DNA of 64,000 nucleotides. Source: Glaciecola nitratireducens FR1064. GTDB taxonomy: Bacteria; Pseudomonadota; Gammaproteobacteria; Enterobacterales; Alteromonadaceae. Below, one piece after another: positions 17,144-25,498 of this stretch. A program made the position numbers and the translations under genes. The notes under the pieces were generated by a model. That model worked only from the letters and a program-made list of their open reading frames with translations. It ran no database searches and was not told the DNA's origin. Every line of letters begins with the position of its first letter. Position 1 is the first letter of the stretch. The stretch is taken from positions 434,001-498,000 of the forward strand of contig NC_016041.1 in assembly GCF_000226565.1 (NCBI RefSeq), given 5' to 3'.

Positions 17144-17167
17144 AAAAAGGCTCAATTAAGAGCCCTT
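17144..17167 (-). terminator. Rho-independent terminator after phaC
   Basis: On the minus strand GGCTC-TTAATT-GAGCC, extended by A-U pairs and followed by five T residues. It ends the DUF6489-phaC transcript about 70 nt after the phaC stop and separates it from phaR. Confidence 0.8.
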
Positions 17168-17233
17168 AAATTCTAGCCTAATTAATAAAAAGTTGCTTGG
17201 CTTTCATTTATAGCATCAACGTTGTGTCGCTTT

Positions 17234-19051
17234 TCATTCATCCAAGCGTTTCAATACGTAGTCTCCTGGAGCGTCCATAATAGCCGGATGTTGTTTACTT
17301 TGGCCGGGCTGTGGTGCTTTAATTTTTTTACCAGAAGTAGATTGCATCCATTGATGCCAGTCCGGCCACCATGAACCATTGTGCTCTTTCGCGCCATCAA
17401 ACCAGTCTTGTGATGAATCGGGCAATTCGTCATTTAACCAATGTGGATATTTACCACCTTCAATGGGGTTAATAACACCAGCCAAATGGCCAGAACCAGC
17501 CAGCACAAAACGACTGTCACCGGATACTAGTTTTGCCCCTTCATACGCGCCTTGCCACAGAACGATATGATCAGCGACCGTAGATAAAAAGTAGCTAGGC
17601 ATATCAATCTTGCCTAAGTCAATTGGTACTCCATCAATAACCACGGCACCAGGGTCTTTCAGTTTGTTTTCCCAATAGGTGGTGCGCATGTATTGTTTGA
17701 AGCATGCTGCTGGAATGTTCGTTGCGTCGCTATTCCAATACAAGATATCGAATGGCGCAGGGTCTTTACCTTTGAGGTAATTTTCTATAAAAAATGACCA
17801 AAACAAGTTGTTCTCACGCAACAGACTGAAGCTCATGCCTATTATTCGGCCATCAAAAACGCCTTTAAGTTCTGCGTTTTGTTCAATCATGGGCAGCATG
17901 TCTTCAGAGAAGTAATTTCCAACTTCTCCCGGCTCGTTAAAGTCTAATAAGGTCGTTAAAAAGGTGAGTGATGCGATTGATTCGTCACCGAGGGCTCGCA
18001 AATAGGCGGCGGTCATTGCCAATAACGTACCGCCAACACAGAAACCGGTTAAATTAACCTGCTTTTGTTTTGTTATGGCTTTTACTTGTTCAATTGCCTC
18101 GAGTGGCCCTTTGCGCATGTAGTCCGTAAAGTCATTGTCCGATAATTCTGAGGTCGGGTTCACCCATGAAATCATGAATACCGAATACCCTGCGTTCAGC
18201 AAGCCCTTTACCATCGACTTCTTTTCATCTAAATCAAGAACATAATATTTATTGATAAAAGGAGGCGTTATTAATACAGGTACTTGGTAGTGATTTTCTT
18301 GAATGGGGGTGTAATGAATAAGCTGGATGAGTTCATTCTGGAAAACAACTTTTCCGGGGGTGTATGCTAGATTTTCACCTAGTTTAAAGGCATCGCTGTC
18401 AGACTGTCGCATTTTAAATGCTTCCAAGGGACTTTTTTCCAAGTCCTCAAGGAAGTTCTGCATACCTTTAACTAAATTTTGACCTTTGCTGTTAATGACT
18501 TCTTCACAAACCTCAGGATTCGTTAGCACGAAATTTGTTGGTGAAAGCGAATTCACGTATTGACGTGTGAAGAACTTCGCTTGCTTTGCTGCTTTCTCAT
18601 CGCTGAACTCAATCGCGTCAATCATGTTGCTGAGCATATCGGAATTAGCTAAATAAGATTCCTTTATGTATCGAAATACTGGGTTTTGATCCCAATCGCT
18701 GTGCGCAAACCTGCGGTCAGAGGACTTGTTTTTTGCTTCTGCGTTAGACGCTTTTTCGTCGTTGTTATTATCGCTTAGGCTCTGTCCCATCATTGCTTTA
18801 GATGCTTGTTGCCACAAGTCGGTTTGTTTTTGCATATACTGCATTTGTTGCTGAATGAGCTTATTCGAGTCAACTTTAATATCGCCGTTTAACAAGGCCG
18901 CTAACTTTTGCGGATCGAACATGCCTGGCACTGATGCGCCCGCGCCTTCTGCGGTTTTATTTGTTCTTGTTAACACCTCTTGAGCCAAGGCGTTAAATAC
19001 GGTTGCATATTTTTCAATATAGGCTAAAACTTCAGTTTCATCCGTACTCAT
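17234..19051 (-). CDS. phaC: Class I poly(3-hydroxybutyrate) synthase
   Basis: A 605-residue PHA synthase that polymerises (R)-3-hydroxybutyryl-CoA. The lipase-box-like motif GFCVGG holds the catalytic Cys338; the catalytic Asp is in STVADHIVLW and the His in GSGHLAGVINP. Length and absence of a phaE or phaR (Bacillus-type) subunit gene point to class I. An N-terminal extension (residues 1-130) rich in Gln and Asn precedes the conserved core. GGAG lies 7 nt before the ATG at 19051, favouring it over an ATG 6 nt upstream. It follows a small DUF6489-like gene by 19 nt and ends at its own terminator. Confidence 0.95.
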   Translation of the reverse strand: MSTDETEVLAYIEKYATVFNALAQEVLTRTNKTAEGAGASVPGMFDPQKLAALLNGDIKVDSNKLIQQQMQYMQKQTDLWQQASKAMMGQSLSDNNNDEKASNAEAKNKSSDRRFAHSDWDQNPVFRYIKESYLANSDMLSNMIDAIEFSDEKAAKQAKFFTRQYVNSLSPTNFVLTNPEVCEEVINSKGQNLVKGMQNFLEDLEKSPLEAFKMRQSDSDAFKLGENLAYTPGKVVFQNELIQLIHYTPIQENHYQVPVLITPPFINKYYVLDLDEKKSMVKGLLNAGYSVFMISWVNPTSELSDNDFTDYMRKGPLEAIEQVKAITKQKQVNLTGFCVGGTLLAMTAAYLRALGDESIASLTFLTTLLDFNEPGEVGNYFSEDMLPMIEQNAELKGVFDGRIIGMSFSLLRENNLFWSFFIENYLKGKDPAPFDILYWNSDATNIPAACFKQYMRTTYWENKLKDPGAVVIDGVPIDLGKIDMPSYFLSTVADHIVLWQGAYEGAKLVSGDSRFVLAGSGHLAGVINPIEGGKYPHWLNDELPDSSQDWFDGAKEHNGSWWPDWHQWMQSTSGKKIKAPQPGQSKQHPAIMDAPGDYVLKRLDE

Positions 19052-19070
19052 ATTCATTCTCCATTCTATG

Positions 19071-19310
19071 CTAGTCGGACTTTTTCTGCCCTTTTAAAAA
19101 ACCTTCCATCATTTTCTGATACGCGGTAAAGCCCGTCAGTCCGTTCTCTAGTGACGGTTTAATGAATGTTTCAAAGGCTTTCTGTGGATCCTGCGCGCAT
19201 TTCTCTGCTAGTTCTTCTGTTATGCTCGTGTGCAGTTGACTAAAATCCGGAAGTCCAAAAATTTCGCGTGCTTCGGCGGGGCTCAGTTCCAATTCTATTT
19301 TGACTTTCAT
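19071..19310 (-). CDS. DUF6489-like small protein co-transcribed with phaC
   Basis: A 79-residue soluble, acidic-helical protein beginning MKVKIELELSPAEAREIFGLPDF, which resembles the DUF6489 family often found beside PHA genes; assignment is from memory of the family signature. AAGGA lies 6 nt before the ATG at 19310, which is preferred over an upstream in-frame start. The C-terminal half (PSLENGLTGFTAYQKMMEGFLKG) has phasin-like amphipathic character, so a granule-surface role is possible but unproved. phaC follows after 19 nt, so it is the first gene of the phaC operon. Confidence 0.65.
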   Translation of the reverse strand: MKVKIELELSPAEAREIFGLPDFSQLHTSITEELAEKCAQDPQKAFETFIKPSLENGLTGFTAYQKMMEGFLKGQKKSD

Positions 19311-19710
19311 AGGGTTTCCTTCAGAGTAAGCCATTGCAAAATAAGCAACGTAGTACACCTAGACAGCGTATTTATCGATAACGTTTCTATAAACAGCCGG
19401 CCTAAATAATAACGACGATAGCGTTTTTTATTATTGCTGAACTTTTAGCCTATGCCGCAGCCTAAACAATGTCTATAGTTTTCGACTATTGTAGTAGGTT
19501 AATTATACATTCTCATGTGCGTAGTCATGCTTAACAGAGCGGTGCCCTCTTTTATTTTAACGGTGTATGACTAACAGGATGAATAAAACGTCTCGCTTCG
19601 AGACAATATACAATTACAATGCGGCAACTTATCACTAGAATGCACAGAACATAAATTGAATAAACACTCATCAAAACTCAATCAACACTTATGAAGAGAA
19701 CAAAAACGCT
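19311..19710. other. Divergent region between the phaC operon and mrcB
   Basis: Four hundred bases between divergent units. A perfect 6-bp hairpin GTCTCG-CTT-CGAGAC lies at 19590-19604, about 105 nt before mrcB; its role is unknown. A TTGC-N7-GCAA sequence lies near 19336-19350, close to the start of the phaC operon; it does not match the two phasin operators well. No clear promoter pair was found. Confidence 0.4.
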
Positions 19711-22044
19711 TTGAAGATAAAAGAATTACCTCTATTGCCCTTTCGATGGCTAAAACGCCATTTTTGGAAATTGTTCATTGTTGCTTTAGCTGCCTCTGTG
19801 TCCTATGTGATTTATGTTGATGCTCAAGTAAAACAACGATTCGAAGGGAACAAGTGGCAGGTGCCTGCGCAAATATTCGCACGGCCATTAACCCTGCAAG
19901 TTAAGCAAGAGATTACGATTGCGGAAGTTAAAGATGAATTAAGCTTGTTGGGATATCGGCGGGTTAGCGCTGCGAAATTGACAGGTGAATACCAGACCTA
20001 CTCAAATCAACTTCGCATCCAACGTAGAGCGTTTCATTTTCCAAATGGTTATGAACCAGAGCGAGATATCCGCATCACTTGGCAAGGCGAGCGAATTGCT
20101 AAAATCGAATATTTAATAGGTAAAGGTGCGAATCCAACAGCGAAGTCGATTGCATTAACGCGTTTAGAACCTTGGTTAGTTTCTCGTCTTGTGAGTGGAC
20201 TCGACGAAGATCGGATGCTGGTCGGCAAAGACGACATTCCTTTGCTGTTACAAAAAGCCTTGGTGATCGTTGAAGACCGCGATTTTTATCAGCATCACGG
20301 TGTTGCACCAACATCGATCATCCGCGCATTTTTTGCCAATATAGTGGCTGGTAGAACGGTGCAAGGCGGCAGCACATTAACTCAACAGCTAGCTAAAAAT
20401 TTCTTTTTGACCCGAGAGCGCTCCTATATTCGAAAAGCTAAAGAAGCCGTCATGGCAGTAGTCATAGACGCTAGGTATTCGAAGGAAGAAATTATTAATG
20501 CTTATATAAATGAGGTATTCCTTGGGCAGAATGGTGCTGTTGCAGTGCATGGCTTTGGTTTAGCGAGTCATTTCTATTTTGACAAACCACTACCTGAACT
20601 CAATACTCCTGAGATAGCAACATTGATAGGCTTAGTAAAAGGGCCTTCGTTCTATTCGCCCAGTAAGCACCCTGAACGAGCGTTAGAGAGACGTAATATC
20701 GTGTTGCGTTTACTATTTGAAGCAAATGAAATTAACAGCGACGAATACGCTGGTTTTGTCGCGGCGCCGCTGAACACAGCGAGTAGTGAAAGTTTAGCGA
20801 GTGGCAAGCATCCGGCATTTATGGACAAAGTACGTGATGAACTCAACGCTGTGATTAGCCGTCGTGCGGAGCAGCTATCGGGCGTTAAGCTTTACACAAC
20901 CCTCGATATAAACGCGCAGCGTCGTGCGGAAGCGGCAGTGAAGGAACAAGTTGATCGTATTGCGCAAAAACGTGAACAACCAGACCTAGAAGCCGCAATG
21001 GTTGTATCTGATGTTCAGAGTGGTGAAATTAGAGCCATAGTGGGCGGTAAAAAAGCTGGATTTAGCGGCTTTAACCGTGCTTTGAATGCCTATCGTCCGA
21101 TTGGTTCATTGGTAAAGCCTGCGGTGTATTTGTCAGCATTAGAGGACCCTGAGCATTATAATTTAGCGACAATGCTTGAAGACACGCCAGTCAAAATGCG
21201 CAGCACTGGCGGTAAGTACTGGGAGCCTTTAAATTCTGATAAAGAGTTTCGTGGCCAAGTATCTTTAATTGAGGCCTTAACCAAATCCTATAATGTGCCA
21301 AGCGTAAAGCTAGGCATGGCTGTTGGCTTAGAAGAAGTGGCTTACACAATTAATCGCTTAGGCGTAGATAAGGAAATAACCTTAGTCCCTGCGCTCACCC
21401 TAGGCGCAATCGATTTATCTCCACTGCAGGTTAACCAAATGTATCAAACCATTGCTAATAATGGCGTGATGAATCAACTGCATAGTTTGACCGCGGTGAC
21501 ATCAAACGAAAATGAATTGCTGTATTTGCGCGACGTAGAAAGTGAAATTAGAGCTGATGAGTCGGCTACTTATTTAGTGAATTACGCACTGCATAAAGTG
21601 ACGCTTGAAGGCACAGCAAAAGCGGTAAGAGAGGCTTTTCCAAACATAAATATGGCAGGAAAAACCGGCACTACAAATGATTATAGAGACAGTTGGTTTG
21701 CGGGTTTTGACCGAAACTTAGTGACCAGCGTGTGGATGGGATCAGACGACAATGCACCTGTTAACTTATCGGGTGCAAGTGGCGCAATGCAGGTTTTTAT
21801 TGCGTTTCAGAAGAAACAGTCACCCAAAAATCTATCTCGACGATTTCCTGATGGGCTTGGCATTGCGCATTTTGATGCAAAAACAGGCGAGCTTTCAGCG
21901 CCAGGATGTGGTGATATTTTAAGTGTGCCGGCAATACTCAGCGCGCTTCCCGAAAATGCTCGCGGCTGTGATGGCCAACCTGCTGTTAGAATGCAGCCTA
22001 AAAAGAAGGAAAAATCGTTCTGGGAGAAGTTGTTCGGAGAGTAA
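19711..22044 (+). CDS. mrcB: Penicillin-binding protein 1B (bifunctional transglycosylase/transpeptidase)
   Basis: A 777-residue class A PBP building and cross-linking peptidoglycan. A short cytoplasmic tail and one membrane helix (about residues 18-38) precede a UB2H-like domain (about 60-140). The glycosyltransferase domain has the motifs EDRDFYQHHG and GGSTLTQQLAKN; the transpeptidase domain has the SxxK box PIGSLVKP, the SYN box KSYNVPS and KTGTTNDYRDSWFAG. All catalytic residues are present. The start appears to be TTG at 19711 with only a weak ribosome binding site, so the exact N-terminus is uncertain by a few codons. The gene stands alone and is followed by a small terminator that overlaps an NtrC-type site. 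Confidence 0.93.
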   Translation: MKIKELPLLPFRWLKRHFWKLFIVALAASVSYVIYVDAQVKQRFEGNKWQVPAQIFARPLTLQVKQEITIAEVKDELSLLGYRRVSAAKLTGEYQTYSNQLRIQRRAFHFPNGYEPERDIRITWQGERIAKIEYLIGKGANPTAKSIALTRLEPWLVSRLVSGLDEDRMLVGKDDIPLLLQKALVIVEDRDFYQHHGVAPTSIIRAFFANIVAGRTVQGGSTLTQQLAKNFFLTRERSYIRKAKEAVMAVVIDARYSKEEIINAYINEVFLGQNGAVAVHGFGLASHFYFDKPLPELNTPEIATLIGLVKGPSFYSPSKHPERALERRNIVLRLLFEANEINSDEYAGFVAAPLNTASSESLASGKHPAFMDKVRDELNAVISRRAEQLSGVKLYTTLDINAQRRAEAAVKEQVDRIAQKREQPDLEAAMVVSDVQSGEIRAIVGGKKAGFSGFNRALNAYRPIGSLVKPAVYLSALEDPEHYNLATMLEDTPVKMRSTGGKYWEPLNSDKEFRGQVSLIEALTKSYNVPSVKLGMAVGLEEVAYTINRLGVDKEITLVPALTLGAIDLSPLQVNQMYQTIANNGVMNQLHSLTAVTSNENELLYLRDVESEIRADESATYLVNYALHKVTLEGTAKAVREAFPNINMAGKTGTTNDYRDSWFAGFDRNLVTSVWMGSDDNAPVNLSGASGAMQVFIAFQKKQSPKNLSRRFPDGLGIAHFDAKTGELSAPGCGDILSVPAILSALPENARGCDGQPAVRMQPKKKEKSFWEKLFGE

Positions 22045-22144
22045 TCTCGTCTTTATTTCCTGCCTAATGTATCAGCTGTAATTTAATTAACACTGACCCC
22101 TTTATTTTTTTAAGTCACTTGCGTCCTTATGGGGCGAATATTTG

Positions 22145-22170
22145 AAAATGCACCATTATGGTGCTTTTTT
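22145..22170 (+). terminator. Terminator of mrcB, overlapping an NtrC-type site
   Basis: A stem GCACCA-TTA-TGGTGC followed by six T residues, about 100 nt after the mrcB stop. The stem is short (6 bp) but the U-run is good. The same bases form the NtrC-type palindrome listed separately. Confidence 0.6.
22149..22165 (+). promoter_or_regulatory. NtrC (GlnG) binding site upstream of glnK
   Basis: TGCACCATTATGGTGCT fits the NtrC palindrome TGCACCA-N3-TGGTGCA with only the last base off, the same form as the classical glnA enhancer sites. It lies about 98 nt upstream of the start predicted from the sigma-54 promoter, a normal enhancer distance. Confidence 0.7.
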
Positions 22171-22227
22171 GTGTGCTCATGGTAATTTAAAAACCCTTAT
22201 CTAATTGATATATATAGCTATTAAGTG

Positions 22228-22244
22228 TTGGCACTGGTCTTGAA
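22228..22244 (+). promoter_or_regulatory. Sigma-54 promoter of glnK-amtB
   Basis: TTGGCACTGGTCTTGAA matches the -24/-12 consensus TGGCAC-N5-TTGC with correct spacing; the -12 element is TTGA instead of TTGC. It lies about 50 nt before the glnK ATG, with the NtrC-type site upstream, so nitrogen-limitation control is expected. Confidence 0.7.
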
Positions 22245-22275
22245 TAGTAAATCGAAACTACACTATTTCTTTTGA

Positions 22276-22632
<357 letters not shown>

Positions 22633-22662
22633 GTCGCGCAGCCAGATAACCGGAGAACAAAA

Positions 22663-23979
22663 ATGGAAATCACATTCGAACTTGGGTATGCATTAGATAC
22701 CTTTTACTTCTTAATCTGTGGCGCACTAGTAATGTGGATGGCGGCAGGTTTTACTATGTTAGAAGCGGGTTTAGTACGCGCTAAAAACACCACTGAAATA
22801 TTAACTAAAAACGTATCGCTGTATGCAATTTCTTGCATCATGTACATGATATGCGGCTACAGCATAATGTATGGTGGCGACGATATGTTTTTCCTTTCAA
22901 GCATAATGGGTGACGGCGCAACCGGTGCTGAAGATCCAGCAGCTTACGCACCATCAGCTGATTTCTTCTTTCAGGTAGTTTTCGTTGCAACAGCAATGTC
23001 AATTGTATCTGGCGCGGTTGCTGAGCGTATGAAGCTTTGGGCATTCCTAGCGTTTGCGGTCGTGTTAACGGCTTTCATCTATCCAATGTCTGGTTCTTGG
23101 ACATGGGGCGGCGCTGACGTATTTGGTATGTTTAATTTAGGCGCACCAGTACCAGAAGATGCTGCTGCTGACTGGATGCCTGCGTTCCGTTTCTCAGACT
23201 TTGCTGGTTCAGGTATTGTGCATATGGCAGGTGCTGCTGCAGCATTGGCTGGTGTATTAGTGCTTGGCGCTCGTAAAGGTAAATATGGCGCAGACGGCCG
23301 TGTTAACGCAATCCCTGGTGCAAACTTGCCATTAGCTACTTTAGGCACATTCATACTGTGGATGGGCTGGTTCGGTTTCAACGGTGGTTCGGTTTTAGCG
23401 ACAGCAAGCGTTGAAAGTGCAAATGCGGTTGCAGTAGTGTTTATGAATACTAATATGGCTGCAGCAGGTGGCTTAGTTGCTGCGTTATTGCTAGCGAGAG
23501 TACTTTTCGGTAAAGCGGATTTGACGATGGCATTGAACGGCGCATTAGCTGGTTTGGTAGCTATCACAGCAGAGCCTTCTACACCGACTCCTCTGCAGGC
23601 TACATTGTTCGGTGCCTTGGGTGGTATTTTAGTGGTAGGTAGCATTTTAGCCTTAGACAAGCTGAAGATTGATGATCCAGTGGGCGCAATCTCTGTTCAC
23701 GGTGTTGTTGGCTTCTTAGGTCTTATGTTGGTGCCATTTACTAATCCGTTAACTGTTGATGTAGCTGGCGGTGGAACGGGTGGTGCAACGTTTGTCGGAC
23801 AGCTTGTCGGTGCTTTGACCATCTTCTTCTGGGTATTCGTGACGAGCCTAGTTGTTTGGCTAGCGCTTAAAGCCATCATTGGCATACGAGTTACTGAAGA
23901 AGAAGAGTTTGAAGGCGTAGACATGAGTGAGTGTGGCTTAGAAGCTTATCCAGACTTTACTACTAGCCGTCAAAACTAA
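22663..23979 (+). CDS. amtB: Ammonium transporter
   Basis: A 438-residue Amt/Rh channel with about eleven membrane helices. The twin pore His residues are in GSGIVHMAGAAAALAG and GAISVHGVVGFLG, and the Amt signature in MEAGLVRAKN-type form occurs near residue 35. The N-terminus begins directly with a membrane helix; no cleavable signal peptide like that of E. coli AmtB is seen. The C-terminal cytoplasmic tail (about 40 residues, IGIRVTEEEEFEGVDMSECG) is the GlnK-responsive segment. GGAG lies 7 nt before the ATG. A strong terminator follows about 125 nt downstream. Confidence 0.95.
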   Translation: MEITFELGYALDTFYFLICGALVMWMAAGFTMLEAGLVRAKNTTEILTKNVSLYAISCIMYMICGYSIMYGGDDMFFLSSIMGDGATGAEDPAAYAPSADFFFQVVFVATAMSIVSGAVAERMKLWAFLAFAVVLTAFIYPMSGSWTWGGADVFGMFNLGAPVPEDAAADWMPAFRFSDFAGSGIVHMAGAAAALAGVLVLGARKGKYGADGRVNAIPGANLPLATLGTFILWMGWFGFNGGSVLATASVESANAVAVVFMNTNMAAAGGLVAALLLARVLFGKADLTMALNGALAGLVAITAEPSTPTPLQATLFGALGGILVVGSILALDKLKIDDPVGAISVHGVVGFLGLMLVPFTNPLTVDVAGGGTGGATFVGQLVGALTIFFWVFVTSLVVWLALKAIIGIRVTEEEEFEGVDMSECGLEAYPDFTTSRQN

Positions 23980-24103
23980 TCTACGCTAGTTTAAGAGCCG
24001 GCTATGGATAGCTAGCTCTATGAAGAAAGCTCAAGGACGAAGCAGGGAAGCACAAGTTGGCGTGAAAATAACAATAAGTACACGCCAATAGTTATTTTTA
24101 GCA

Positions 24104-24129
24104 AAAAGCCCCGATTTATCGGGGCTTTT
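24104..24129 (+). terminator. Rho-independent terminator after amtB
   Basis: A perfect 11-bp stem AAAAGCCCCGA / TCGGGGCTTTT with a 4-nt loop, T-rich at the end, about 125 nt after the amtB stop. It is 40 nt before the next gene, so that gene needs its own promoter. Confidence 0.92.
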
Positions 24130-24168
24130 CGTATCATCCAACTTATAGTCCTTATATTTCAACGCAAT

Positions 24169-25101
24169 ATGATCTTAGCGTTCTCAACATACATAAACAT
24201 ACTATTCGTCTCACGTTTACTGATATTCAATTTGAAAAAATTCATGCTCTTCATTCTGTTGCCTGCCCTCATTATATTCTCTGTCGCTTTGTTCATTGAC
24301 GCTGCAGCAACGGGTTTACGCTTGTTAAATACGGGTGTTTCCTTAACCCATTCTTATAATATTAGCCGTGACATCTCTTACGGTGGTGAATCGTGGCAAA
24401 AACTAGATATTTATCGAGCCCGGGATGCCGACGAAAATACGCCGGTCATCGTTTTCTTTTTTGGTGGTGGCTGGTCTTGGGGAGATAAAGCCTATTTTGA
24501 ATTTATTGCGGACAGCTTTGTTCGCAAAGGCTACACCGTCGCTATCCCAAATTATGTGCTTTATCCTCAAGGAAAATTTCCGCAGTTTGTTGAAGATGGT
24601 GCTAAGGCGATTGTGTGGATAAAGAATAATGTTAGCGAATATCAAGGCAGCGCTGAAAAAATCTTTCTTGTAGGCCATTCAGCAGGTGCATATATTGCAG
24701 CGATGGCGGCAACAGATACCCAATATTTGCAGAAAGCAGGTGAAAGTAAAAGTTTCATAAAAGGAGTTGCGGGCGTTGCGGGGCCCTATAACTTTACCCC
24801 GAAGGCCCAAGAGTATATCAACATTTTTGGCAAGGAAAATTTTGACAGTATGAAGATTGCTCAGTACGTGACTGGAAACGAAGCCCCCATGATCTTACTG
24901 CATGGCAGCGGAGATAAAACGGTAGGTGTGTTTAATCAAGAAATAATGGCAGAAGCGTTAAAAAAAGAAAACGTGAAGCATCAGTCGATAGTATATAACA
25001 GCAATATTACGCATATTAAAATACTACTTAAATTACATCCTTGGTTTGCGGATAGCGTTGATGTCGCAGAGGACATTGACTGGTTTTTTAAGAGCCTGTA
25101 A
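24169..25101 (+). CDS. Membrane-anchored alpha/beta hydrolase (carboxylesterase-like)
   Basis: A 310-residue hydrolase of the BD-FAE/esterase type. A hydrophobic segment (about residues 25-45) anchors or exports it. The oxyanion motif is FFFGGGWSWGD, the nucleophile Ser171 is in VGHSAGAY, an Asp follows in HGSGDKTVG and a His in NITHIK; together these give the Ser-Asp-His triad. The substrate is not known. The ATG at 24169 has no clear ribosome binding site and a start at an internal Met (residue 26) is possible. It stands alone, just after the amtB terminator. Confidence 0.78.
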   Translation: MILAFSTYINILFVSRLLIFNLKKFMLFILLPALIIFSVALFIDAAATGLRLLNTGVSLTHSYNISRDISYGGESWQKLDIYRARDADENTPVIVFFFGGGWSWGDKAYFEFIADSFVRKGYTVAIPNYVLYPQGKFPQFVEDGAKAIVWIKNNVSEYQGSAEKIFLVGHSAGAYIAAMAATDTQYLQKAGESKSFIKGVAGVAGPYNFTPKAQEYINIFGKENFDSMKIAQYVTGNEAPMILLHGSGDKTVGVFNQEIMAEALKKENVKHQSIVYNSNITHIKILLKLHPWFADSVDVAEDIDWFFKSL

Positions 25102-25498
25102 TAGAGCAACAGTCTTTTGAGTTGAAGACTATAAAAGTTGATTAGCCATACAAACAACATCTAGTCACTTTGAGTAATAACAATCGATTTTAATACCCAC
25201 ATCAAGGAGGGGTTAAGTGAGTAACTAAAAGCTTATTTGGAGATAGGTGGGAGGCCTTACGTTAAGTCTCCATAAATCATTCTCAACTCATGTGGCAATT
25301 AACACGAGATCAGAATCTCGATTATCAACAAAGCGCAATTGATTAGTGAAACTAAGGTCAGATACAGAGAGCATTCACGCCTAGGTTCAAACGTATTTAG
25401 CATCCAATATATTGATACAGGTCATTAAATTTACTCGTTTTCCTGCAATTATTATTTTTGATATCTAATGATTCTAAAGCAGGGGCCAAGGTAGGTAA
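25102..25498. other. Intergenic region before the P-type ATPase gene
   Basis: About 400 bases without an accepted gene. A purine-rich AAGGAGGGG at about 25203-25212 resembles a ribosome binding site but is followed only by a three-codon frame. No hairpin terminator or clear promoter was recognised; the promoter for the ATPase-dehydrogenase pair is presumably here. Confidence 0.35.

Noticed and set aside
19336-19350. TTGC-N7-GCAA as a PhaR operator for the phaC operon
   Set aside because: Spacing and sequence differ from the two matching phasin sites.
23079-23660. 193-codon frame antisense to amtB
   Set aside because: Ala/Pro/Thr-rich product typical of the antisense of a membrane protein gene; amtB itself is clearly real.
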